From NCBI RefSeq assembly GCF_000388065.1, contig NW_009242974.1, positions 2,759,835 to 2,788,441 on the forward strand: 28,607 bases of DNA. Reading direction: 5' to 3'. The position numbers and the translations under genes were made by a program. Position 1 is the stretch's first letter; every line of letters begins with the position of its first letter. Under the pieces are notes generated by a model. It was not told the DNA's origin. It ran no database searches and saw only the letters and a program-made list of their open reading frames with translations. Shown one piece after another: positions 1-8,970 of this stretch. The DNA comes from Fonticula alba (Eukaryota; Opisthokonta; Rotosphaerida; Fonticulaceae).

Positions 1-545
1 TTGTGTGTGCGGGGTGTACCCGCGTGAGCTGAGGAAGAGGCTGGACGAAGGGCGGAGCAGGCCCCGGAGCCGGTGCGCCTCAGGGGCCGAGATATAAATA
101 TGCCCATTGGCAGGGCCATGGAAAGCAGCCATCCACCACCCATCCTCCACCCCCTTCCTCCCGCATCCCCCTGCCTGACATTTAGACATACATGCGCACG
201 TAGTAGACCACTGGCTTCGAGACACTCGCGTCTTCCCGCTTCTCTACCGACCTGAAAAGCACCTCGTTGGCTCAAGAGCCCCCCTATTCTCTCTCTCCCT
301 CTCCCTCTCCCTCCTTCTTGGCCTCCCCCACGGACTCCCTTTCTCCTCACTGAGTTATCTCTCTTTCTCGGTCATCCCCTGGTTCGTTACCACCATCTCC
401 CTCTCCGGCTCCCCCTCCTTGCCCCGCCCCCCTGCTCCCCCCCCCCCACCCCGCCCGGTGTTTTGGCCTGCTCCTCCATCTTCGTGCCGCTCTTGGCTAA
501 CCCCTCTCCCCTCTCTTTTCCCCCTCCCTCGCCGGCACAGACAAC
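1..545. other. Upstream region of the ZIP gene
   Basis: No gene is supported here. The stretch holds one TATA-like element (93-100) and then becomes increasingly C/T-rich on the + strand, including a C run near 438-450 and a pyrimidine tract up to the ATG at 546. The final bases before the ATG read cacag-acaac, so a 5' UTR intron ending at about 540 cannot be excluded. Short open frames in this part have no recognisable protein character. Confidence 0.6.
93..100 (+). promoter_or_regulatory. Candidate TATA box (TATAAATA)
   Basis: A perfect TATAAATA stands out in a very GC-rich context about 450 bp upstream of the ZIP start codon. If functional, transcription would begin near 120-130 and give a 5' leader of about 420 nt, or a shorter one if a leader intron exists. 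I noticed no comparable TATA box upstream of the other nine genes. This is a motif match only. Confidence 0.35.
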
Positions 546-2279
546 ATGCTTTTCGGTATCCTCGCGAGCTCGATGCTCGCTTCGATGTCCACATCGGCCA
601 GCCATGGCAGCCACTCGGATCACAGCCACAGCCATGACAGCCACTCGGATCACAGCCACAGCCATGACAGCCACTCGGATCACAGCCACAGCCATGGCAG
701 TCACTCGGATCACAGTCTTGGCCATCATGATGAGCCTTCGGTCCCCATTTACTCGATCATCGGCATCCCGCTGATCTTCCTGCTGGGCCTGCTCGGCACC
801 ATGACCCCCTTCTTGATCATGTCGTACCTCCGCCGCCGGGCCAAGGGCGAGACCACCACGGTCGGCCTCAATCGCAGCCCCTTCCTGAAGTTTGTCCAGG
901 GCATCAGTGCCGGTGTGGTCATCGCCGTGGCTCTGATGCACTCGCTGCCGGAGGCCCTGGAATTCGGTGAGGAGGTCTTTGATCATGGCCATGAGGATGA
1001 TAGCCACGGGCACAGCCACTCGCTTCAGGCGCATGCGGCTTCCGGGCCGGAAGCCGCCGATCCGCATGAGGGCCACAACCACGGCTTCAGCTGGGTCTTC
1101 TTCATTACGATGCTCGGTGCCCTGGCCACGCTGGTGGTGGAGGAGCTCTTCATGCACTCCGGCATCTTCGGCGCCAGTGCCCACGACCACCATGATCTGA
1201 GCTTGCCAGCGGTGGTCCCCGTTTCCGAGCCCGAGGCCATTGTCCTGGAGCCGATCCTGCCCAAGCCCGATCCGACGCCCGCCTGCGATGCCGGTCCTGC
1301 CTGCCCGGACCCGGAGGGTGCGGCGGTCGCCGAGCTTGACTGCTCTCCCTCGTGCGACGAGGTCGCCGATGACTGTGTGTCCTCCTGCGAGCCGGTCGAT
1401 TGCGACTCTTCCTGCGAGCCGGTTGAGTGTGATGACTCTTCTTGTGATGAGATCGAGGATGTCGGGGTGACGATGGCCCCGGCTCCGGTGGTCCTGCATG
1501 CTTCGGTGTCGTCTCTGGCCTCGCCGGCCAGCGCCACGGCCGCCATCTCCATCAAGGAGAAGTCCCTGATGGCCATGGAGGCCGACTCGCCCGGGTCGCT
1601 GGCCACCAGTGGCAAGGAGCACGACCTGGAGAAGGGCGACCATCACGATCTCCACGCGGACCACTCGCATGGTGGCCACCATCATCATGATCACTCGCAC
1701 GGCTTCCACCATGATACCCTCGGGTACCATTCGCATGGAGACCACCATGGTCACTCGCATTCGCATGGGCATTCGCACTCGCATGGCCATGCCATGGATG
1801 CCGCCACCCGGGCTCGCATGGAGATCACCGGCATGTGGGTCATGCTGATTGGCCTGTGCCTGCATTCGGTCTTCGTTGGATTGGCTCTCGGTCTGTCCAA
1901 CAGCATGGGGCTCTTCCTGGCCATTGTGGCCCACCAGTACTTCGAGGGGATGGCCCTCGGTGCGCGCATGGTCCGCACCCAGGTCAGCCGCCGGATGTCC
2001 ATCTATCTGAATGCCTTCTTCTCTCTGAGCACTCCGGTGGGCATCGGCATCGGCATGGTCCTCTACTACACCGTGGGCACCGGCTATGTGTTTGCCCTGC
2101 TGAATGTCATCTTCCAGTCGGTGTCGGCCGGTATCCTGTTGTATGTGGGCTTCGTCCATCTGCTCACCGAGGAGCTGGCCCTGCCGGAGTACTTCCAGCG
2201 GCCCGTCCTGCGCGTGGTTCTCGGCCTCGGCGCCATCGTCGGTGTGGCGGCCATGTCTGTCATCGCCATCTGGGGCTAA
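546..2279 (+). CDS. ZIP-family zinc transporter, His-rich and Cys-rich, single exon
   Basis: Predicted 577-aa ZIP (SLC39/ZRT-IRT) divalent metal importer moving Zn2+ toward the cytosol. The order is a hydrophobic signal-like N-terminus (residues 1-18), a His/Ser/Asp repeat (20-60), TM1 around 68-90, TM2 with the motif FVQGISAGVVIAVALMHSLP, TM3 near 180-205, a long variable loop, then five more membrane segments to the C-terminus. TM4 carries HSVFVGLALG and TM5 HQYFEGMALGAR, the paired metal-site helices of the plant/fungal ZIP branch. The HEXPHE motif of the LIV-1 branch is absent. The variable loop is unusual: ten Cys in residues 247-300 among Asp/Glu/Ser/Pro, then a His-rich block at about 358-418. 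The start is the first ATG before the signal-like segment, and no intron is needed. Plasma membrane or early secretory location is inferred. Confidence 0.93.
   Translation: MLFGILASSMLASMSTSASHGSHSDHSHSHDSHSDHSHSHDSHSDHSHSHGSHSDHSLGHHDEPSVPIYSIIGIPLIFLLGLLGTMTPFLIMSYLRRRAKGETTTVGLNRSPFLKFVQGISAGVVIAVALMHSLPEALEFGEEVFDHGHEDDSHGHSHSLQAHAASGPEAADPHEGHNHGFSWVFFITMLGALATLVVEELFMHSGIFGASAHDHHDLSLPAVVPVSEPEAIVLEPILPKPDPTPACDAGPACPDPEGAAVAELDCSPSCDEVADDCVSSCEPVDCDSSCEPVECDDSSCDEIEDVGVTMAPAPVVLHASVSSLASPASATAAISIKEKSLMAMEADSPGSLATSGKEHDLEKGDHHDLHADHSHGGHHHHDHSHGFHHDTLGYHSHGDHHGHSHSHGHSHSHGHAMDAATRARMEITGMWVMLIGLCLHSVFVGLALGLSNSMGLFLAIVAHQYFEGMALGARMVRTQVSRRMSIYLNAFFSLSTPVGIGIGMVLYYTVGTGYVFALLNVIFQSVSAGILLYVGFVHLLTEELALPEYFQRPVLRVVLGLGAIVGVAAMSVIAIWG
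603..722 (+). repeat. 30-bp tandem repeat, 4 copies, coding for HDSHSDHSHS-type units
   Basis: Four head-to-tail 30-bp units begin with CATGRCAGYCACTCGGATCA. The first three are nearly identical (G/A at one position) and the fourth is diverged at its end. They encode residues 20-59 of the ZIP transporter as a decapeptide repeat rich in His, Ser and Asp. Unit length keeps the frame, so copy-number change would alter only the number of metal-binding units. Confidence 0.95.
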
Positions 2280-3315
2280 TGCGAGGAAACTCGGCCATTG
2301 GCCCAGGCATGAGGGGGAGGTGGGCGGGCGATTGCGCTCCCTCCTTCGCGCGCACCGCGCGCCTCCCTCCGGCCCCCGGTCGGCTTGTTGTCCGCGTAGC
2401 TGCCTTTTTTTTTTTATTACCCTCCGTCTTTAGATGCTGCCACAGCCCCACCCGCCCGTCGGCCAATGTGCCGGACGCCGGGCGCCGGGTCTCTTTTGGC
2501 CCTCTTCATGTCCTTGAGTTTTCCCTGGCGCGGCGCGTGCATCGGAGTCCTCGCTCCTCCCGCCACTATGTCTCTCTTCTGTCACGCGCCAGCAGGAGGG
2601 CCCTCTGTTGCGCCGTTTCCCTCTTTTCCCCTCCCTCCCTCCCTCCCTGTCTTTCTCTCCCTCGAGCGACAGCCACGGGGCGGGGGCCTGCCTCCTCCCT
2701 CTCCTCCAAGACTCTCTCTCTCTTTTCTCCTTGTGTATTGCTGCCTAGCCCCCTTCTACCATGCACGTATCAGGGGTTCTTGTCCTTGTGGTCTTCTTCC
2801 TCCTATCATTCCTCACCGGAAAATAGACTCCCTCTCTTTCTCCGTCATTTGGCTGTCGCAGGATTCTCTTGTGCTTTCATGTGGTTCTCGTGTGCTTCCA
2901 TGTCTTTCTCTCTCTTTTCCTCACGTTGTGGTGTTCCCCTGATGCTCGAGCCTGGACGGCCAAAGACAGTCAAATCCCACCGGGCGCGTGGCTGTCCTCC
3001 CCCGGGGGAATGTGGTCACTCTCTTGTCATTTCCCCCCCCGGTTATCAGCAGTAGGGCCCCCGATCCGCCGATGACGACAGTGGAGACATCCGCTCCCTC
3101 CTGCTATGGGAGGGAAGGTGCGCGCGCGCGTGTGTGTGAGTGTGTGTGTGTGTGTGTGTGGGAGGGGGGGGGAGAGAGGGAAGGGAAAAAAAACAAAAAA
3201 ACAAAGGCAGGGCGACCTCGCCTGCCGAGCCTTTGGCATGAAACAGTATATTTTCTTCTTTTCCCGAGAGCCTGGGGCGACAAAAGCACAAGGGCATGTG
3301 GCCCGGTCGCCGGCA
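2280..3315. other. Convergent spacer between ZIP and ankyrin genes
   Basis: This 1,036-bp spacer probably contains the 3' UTRs of both flanking genes. It is C/T-rich on the + strand up to about 2930 and includes a T run at about 2406-2416. A CG/TG microsatellite lies at 3120-3162, followed by an A-rich stretch near 3187-3203. No AATAAA was seen on either strand. Open frames here lack protein character. Confidence 0.6.
3120..3162. repeat. (CG)n-(TG)n alternating purine-pyrimidine tract
   Basis: Alternating GC then GT dinucleotides, with one GA interruption, run for about 43 bp and are followed by a G tract. Such tracts can adopt Z-DNA. It lies in the convergent spacer near the 3' end of the ankyrin gene. 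Confidence 0.85.
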
Positions 3316-4167
3316 TCAGACATCGCCACTGTCATCAGCCTCTTCGGCAGTGGACTCGCCAGTCTCGCCAGTCTCGCCATCCTCATCCTCATCGCCTTCC
3401 CCGAGGATGGTGGCATTTTGCAGGATCTGGGACAGGGCCGCCATGACCTGGTTCATGTCGGCACCCTCGGGCATGCTGGCGCGGAACTGCTCCAGCAGCT
3501 CGGTCATCTCCGGGCTCATGGTGTCCAGCGGCTCGGGCAGCAGGTCGGCCAGCTTGTCCTCGGGCAGCAGACGGGCCAGCTCGTCATACACATCCTGACT
3601 CAGGGTGAACTGGTCCTTGGTGAAGTGCCCAGCCAGCAGGAGATCTGCCACAAAGTCCAGGTCTTCGGTGAAGATGTACGATTCGATGGGCTTCAAGATG
3701 TGCACATGTGTGTGAGAAGGCGGTGGGAGGGGGGGGAGAAGCAGCCATGGAGCGGCATGTGCGTGGGGCCACGTACCGACTGGCCGGCCGAGTCAACGGC
3801 AGTAAGGTCGGCACCAGCGGCCTTAAGGAACTCGAAAGCCTCCAGGCACTCGGCGTAGTGCAGGGGGGTGGCACCACGCTGGTCGCGCGCCTCCAAATTG
3901 GCGCCGAGTTCCAGCAGCCGCCGGCAAAGGGCGATGTTGTTGTAGGAGACCGCGGCCATGCTTCAGCAGGGAGCCGTGGCGATGGTGGTGAGATGGGCCT
4001 GGCAATGGGGACAGCGGGGGTGTCATGGGGTGGGGATCTGCGCACAGCGGAGTGTAACCGTAGTCGTCCTTCTCGTCGACGGAGACCGCGCCACTGTCGA
4101 TCATGGCCAGGGCCTCGTCGGTCATGCCGTCGGAGATGAGAAGCCAGATGTTGGTGTCCGTGCTCAT
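3316..4167 (-). CDS. Small ankyrin-repeat protein (3 exons)
   Basis: Predicted 226-aa protein from exons 4167-4046, 3960-3777 and 3690-3316. Introns are GTGCGC...AG (phase 2) and GTACGT...AG (phase 0). Joining exon 1 to exon 2 restores a textbook ankyrin turn (GYTPLMAAV), which supports the splice. Two clear ankyrin repeats lie at about residues 38-70 (with LLELGANLEARD) and 71-100 (with GATPLHYAE, GADLTAVDSAG), preceded by a weaker helical pair at 7-36. The C-terminal half (about 104-226) is predicted helical, without a recognised domain, and ends in an acidic tail rich in Glu, Asp and Gly. Ankyrin repeats mediate protein binding. The partner and specific orthologue are unknown. The gene is divergent from ERGIC2 and convergent with the ZIP gene. 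Confidence 0.86.
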
Positions 4168-5064
4168 GTTGCTGGGGTTGAAAAGGGCAAAGGGGGAGGA
4201 GGGGAGAGGGGAGGGAAGAGAGGGGGGGGGGAGGAGAGTGTGTGTGCGCGCGCGAAGCGGATTGGTTGGGCGGGTGTGGCTGACTTGGAGACTGGCGGCC
4301 GATAAGGGATACAGTCTACCGGGGCTGATGGGAGGGTGGATTGCGCATTCCCTGCAGGGGGGGGGGGGGCTGAGGACGGGAGAGCACCCGAAAACACACG
4401 CGTTTCCTTCGGAGACAGTGCTCCCACTGGAGGCCCAAGGAGGACCAGCGGACGGAGCATCCTTTCCTTCTTTATTTGCCACTGGGGCCCCCTTGTCGGA
4501 GTCTCAGTCAGCCCCCCCCCCGGGGAGGGGCCAGGGGACTGGCAGACACAAACGCACATGCGTGCTGGAAGTCCCGGCCGGGCAGTGTGCATACGCATGT
4601 GGGTGCGGGAGAATGAGGGGCGGCCTCCTCGGCGCCACGGGACGCAATCACGTGCGAGACACTGGCCGCAAAGGCTACCCCACAACACTCGATCGAGTTC
4701 GACCGAGGACACTTCTTGGGCGTCAGGCGGGCGGGCGGGCGGGCGGGGGGGGGGGATTCTGGGTCGCCCCTCCGTCCGTGCGAACTCGCCAAACCCCTCC
4801 GGGAGGGGAAGAACCGGGGGAGTCTCTTAACCCCAGGTGGATATCTCCGACTCGCCCTCGCGCGTGTAAAACGGTGCCCGGGCCCCAGCGTGGCGTCCAG
4901 GCAGAAGAGACACCTGCCTGGCAGCCTGGCAAGCGGCCGCCACTAGCCCCCCCCCCCCCCCCCTTCTTTCTCCCCCTTTTATGGAAGCCAGCTTATGCCT
5001 TCCCTTTTGATATCTTGACATCACTTCTTGCTCTCGACGCAAACCAAGCAACAAGTAATCGGAC
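4168..5064. other. Divergent promoter region, ankyrin gene / ERGIC2
   Basis: An 897-bp spacer between two divergent starts. The left edge is G/A-rich on + (pyrimidine-rich for the minus gene), with G runs at about 4222-4231 and 4360-4370. The right edge has a C run at about 4949-4967 and a C/T tract before the ERGIC2 ATG. A (GGGC)n tract lies at about 4727-4745. No TATA box or RNA gene was recognised. Confidence 0.6.
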
Positions 5065-7829
5065 ATGGCTGATCTCGAGTCCCATGCTCATTCGATCCCC
5101 GGGATCTCATTGGATTCGCTGGTGTCCAGCGAGGCGAGCTCCGTCGGGGCAGCAGCCCAGCCCGATGCAAACCGCCCCGCATTGACGGTGGGCATCGACT
5201 TCGGGCATGGAGACTTGACCGGTAGTGCCCTGCTCCAGAGTGGGAGCTCGGCCATTCACACGAGCTCCCCAATGATGACCACGGCCCCCAGCACCCCGGC
5301 CGACATCCCGATTCTCCCTTGGGACGCCAGTCGAGTGCAGGATGAGTGGCGGCAGCGGGACCAAGTCCGACGCCGGCGCGGGCCCGCTGGCATGCCCTTG
5401 CCACCGGCCGTGTCCGGCAGTGAGCGCCGGGCCCTGCGCAATTTCGACGCCTTCCCGAAGGCTGACCCGTCGGTGCAAGAAACCTCGCGCGCCAGTGGAC
5501 TCGGTACGTGTCGGGCGGGCGGGCGGGCCGGCTTCGGGGAGGGCTGACACACTCCTGACTCACCGCGCTTCCTCGGTACACAGTGTCGGCCGGGCTGCTT
5601 TTGTGCCTGGTCCTGGTGGGGCTCTACGAGTGGAACGAGTATGGCCGCGTCATTCGAACATACTCCTACTCGATCGACACCTCGACGCACAAGGACCTGC
5701 CTTTGACAATCGACTTGTGGATGGGCATCGCTTGTCAAGGTGCGCTTTGGTGGCAAGCCATACATCGGCAGGCTCAGGGGTCCATCCTTGGGTAGCAACT
5801 GACGCTGTAACCCTCTCTCTCTCTCTCTCTCTCTCTCGCTCTCGCTCCCTCTTTCACTCGCGCACACAAAAGATGTCGGCGTATTGACGCAAGACATCAC
5901 CGGCGAGACAACGGACATCAGCGGGCGGTTCAATATGGAGTCGGTGCGCGCATCTTGCCTTTTCCACCATCCCGTCGTGGGTGTTGGGCTGCGCCGAGGT
6001 CAACACATGCTCCTGCCTCGCGGGGCGCATTCTCATGATCCTTCTCCCCATTAGGGCTCCTTCCTGGCCCCTCACTCGGGGGAGATCTTCATTTCGCCCG
6101 AGTCCCGGACGGCCGACTTCTCCCGGCCTGCCACACTGCAGGGCAGTGACCTGTCCGGGAGTGTGGTTTCTTTCCAGGCAGCGCCGACCAGCGGTTGTCG
6201 CATTCGAGGGAAGACATTCATCAAGAAGGTGCCCGAGCAGCTTTGATGCGCGATCCCCCGTTCGGGGCGGTCGGTGGCCCCCCATGCGTCCTCAATGCTG
6301 ACACCGTCCTTGACGTCTGACACATGGGCCACCTGGTGCCAAGCAGCCTCGGGCTCAGCTTATCTTCACGAGCAAGGCCATCCTCGATCGGAGCTACCAT
6401 GATGGGCACCATATGGACGACCTGGCCTCGCTCTATGGCATCAAGCACACCCAGGCCCAAGGCCAGGGGCATGACCGAGGCGACGACCATGGGGGCCACA
6501 TGGCCCCGATGATGGGTATGGGGGATCTGCACATCGGTCGGAACCGGGCCCGGCACGGGCATGGCCACGGGCACGATCATGGCCACGGGCACGGTCAGGA
6601 TCATGGCCACGATCATGGCCATGCTCCCAAGGCCGAGCGGCGACACTCCCGCCGGGAGGAGGGCGACAATGCGGAGGCCGCAAGCAGGGGACACCGCGGT
6701 CATGGGCACGGCGGGCCGGCCGCCAACCGGCCGATTCCCCAAGCATCCATGGCCAATGAGGAGCCCCTGGCAGAGGCCACGCAGCGCCACATGGCGGCCA
6801 GCCCGGTGAACATGACCCACCGGTTTAACGCCCTCGCTTTTGGCCCGCGCTTCCCGGACCTCGAAGCCCAGCTGGATGGCCTGATGGCCACCCCGCCGAA
6901 GTGTATGTTCCAGCTTCCCGTCCCCCCGGCCCCCTCCCCTAGGGGAAAGTAGGGCGCCCCTTCCGCCGAGGCATGATCTGACCTTCGTGTGGCCTCTCGC
7001 CCGAATGGAACTCCCCATCCGCAGCCCAGTACATGTACCGGTACTTCCTGGACGTGGTGCCCACCCTGTACTGGGACCGGACTGGTCGTCTGACCTTCTC
7101 CCCGGAAGAAGTGTGGCCCTTCGCCGCGGCCGCCAGCCAGGGCCGGCCGACATCCATGGTCCAGTCGGCGCAATTTGCTTTCAACCTTTTCCACCGGCCG
7201 GTGGATGTGCATTCCGGCAACACCGGCTTCGCAGGTAGGCAGATGGATCTTTCGAGAGTCCGCACACATAAAGACACACAGGGACAAGCCGAACTTGCCC
7301 GCTTTCTCTTTCGCCCCATCTCCCCCCCCCCACCCCCAGGGGTCCCCGGGCGGCCATACGTGCATGGCCTCCACCAGGCATGGAAAGGTTAATCGCATGA
7401 GCCGCCGCCACTGACACGCACTTCTGTTGGCATCCATCCCTATCAGGCATCGTGTTGTCCATCAATTCCGAGCCGCTTCGAGTGATGATCTCCGACCAGT
7501 ACGCTCGGTCCATGGCTGACTCCTGGATTAGCGGGCTATTCAGCAGCGGTGCCGGTGGCAGCGGCAGCAATCTTCGCGAGGGGGGCAATTTTGATGCCTC
7601 CCGCGAGGCTGCCCGACTCATGGACAACCTGTGGGGGATGTCCACGTCGGTGGGCGAGCGCCTGACCGCGTCGCTCCTGGATGGGCCTCTTCGGCTGCTT
7701 GTGCGGCTGATGGCCATCGGCGGGGGGCTGATTTACTTTTCCCAAATCCTGGCCCGTGTTTCCATCCACCTGGCCGGGCGCCTGGCCGCCCGAGGCGGCC
7801 ATGCCACGGGCAAGATCCACAGCAGCTGA
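5065..7829 (+). CDS. ERGIC2: ERGIC2/Erv41-like ER-Golgi cargo receptor subunit (7 exons)
   Basis: Predicted 658 aa, exons 5065-5503, 5584-5739, 5873-5943, 6055-6228, about 6359-6902, 7025-7234 and 7447-7829. ERGIC2/Erv41 pairs with ERGIC3/Erv46 and cycles between ER and Golgi in COPI/COPII vesicles. Family marks in order: ALRNFDAFPK before TM1 (about 126-165), the CQDVGVLTQDITGE segment like the ERGIC2 CQYVGADVLDL region, SGCRIRGK, NMTHRFNALAFG, YMYRYFLDVVPT, GIVLSINSEPLRVMI, and TM2 near 610-635. CQ-V-D spacing favours ERGIC2 over ERGIC3. Compared with the usual 350-390 aa it has an extra N-terminal tail of about 120 residues and a luminal His-rich insert (about 346-370). Intron 4 is uncertain: the only GT before an in-frame stop is GTGCCC at 6229, and acceptors at 6343, 6346 and 6358 all keep the frame. 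C-terminal retrieval signals were not evident. Confidence 0.88.
5813..5838 (+). repeat. (CT)n tract in ERGIC2 intron 2
   Basis: A run of CT dinucleotides forms the polypyrimidine tract of the second ERGIC2 intron, about 35 bp before the AG acceptor at 5871-5872. A CTGAC branch-like motif lies just upstream, in aactgacgctgtaacc. Confidence 0.85.
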
Positions 7830-8217
7830 ATTCCATGCTCCATATGGTATGGGCCGCGGTACGCCCGGAGCCCAGGGGTGTTTTCGACGCCGCTCAGCGA
7901 GCGCTTGGTCGCCGCATATGCCACTCTTTCTCCCCTCCCTCCCCCCCCCCCCCCCTCTCCCGCCGCCCATCCAATCCAGCGATTCAAACATGGGAATAAT
8001 ACAGGGTAGATGTGAGATGCCCAGATGTGGGGGGTCATTGGTGGTGCTCTGTCCGCCGTTCGTCCAACGTGTTGGAGGGGCGGGAATCGGGGATGCAGGG
8101 CCCTACCGCCGCAGCCGGGAAGAAAGAGGAGCAAAGGAGGAGCAAAAGAGGGGGAGGGAGAGGGGAGGCAAAGGGACGGGAGAAGAACGGGGCAGGGGGG
8201 AAGAAGATGGAATGATG
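7830..8217. other. Convergent spacer, ERGIC2 / amidase
   Basis: A 388-bp spacer holding both 3' ends. It contains a C run near 7945-7956, a GGGAATAATAC stretch at about 7991-8002 that could be a weak poly(A) signal variant for the + gene, and a purine-rich segment at 8120-8215. No gene was recognised. Confidence 0.5.
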
Positions 8218-8930
8218 TCAGGCCCGAGAAAAGTGCGGCAGATACACCTCCGGGGTGGCTTGCATGCCCACACGGCAGCCAGAGCCACCCTCCGGAAGGG
8301 GGGCGCCATTCTTGAGCGGCACTTGGGGGCCCTCCTCCGGCAGGGGGTCCGCCTCGCCAGGGAGGAGATCCCGGGCCGGACCGATATCCCGCAGGAGCGC
8401 CTCGCAAACGGCCGCCACGCGCAGGAGAAGATGCTCATCCCACCAGCGCCCAGCCAACTGCAGGCCCAAGGGCCGTCCCTGACGATCAACCCCGACCGGG
8501 ACCACAATTGACGGCACGCCGGTCAGATTGGCGAGGGAGGAGAAGCGCATGATCCGACTGAGCGGCGTGGCCTCCAGGGCATCTCCACGACCGGGAACCA
8601 TGGAGTAAGGAACGTCCGGGGCCGCAATGCCAGTGGCCGGGGAGGCAATCAGCGACAAGGGCCGATGCCGGGCCGGCATGCTGGAATCCTCCGAACTGGA
8701 GTACCGGTTCGAGCCGAGTGCTCCGGTGGGGTCACCGTCGAACATGCGCCGGAGGTATTCGATGGCACGAGTGCGCTGACGCTGGGCCCGCACAAGATCC
8801 GTGCTGTTTGCAAGGGCGATTGAGGATGGGATGGTCAGTGATGGTAGCAGCAGCAGCAGCAGCAGTGGCAACAACAACAGCAGCAGCAGCAGTGGCAACA
8901 ACAACAGCAGCAGCAGCAGCGGCAACAGCA

Positions 8931-8970
<40 letters not shown>

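Noticed and set aside
1-110. Possible C-terminal exon of an upstream + gene (short open frame ending near 95)
   Set aside because: Only about 30 codons, with no recognisable motif or acceptor.
387-2159. 590-codon open frame on the minus strand opposite the ZIP gene
   Set aside because: It is Met/Val/Arg/His-rich with no domain and mirrors the low-stop composition of the true + frame, whose eight membrane segments and ZIP motifs are clear.
4103-5185. 360-codon + frame across the ankyrin first exon and ERGIC2 start
   Set aside because: It overlaps two supported genes in other frames and consists of Gly/Arg/Pro-rich spacer translation.
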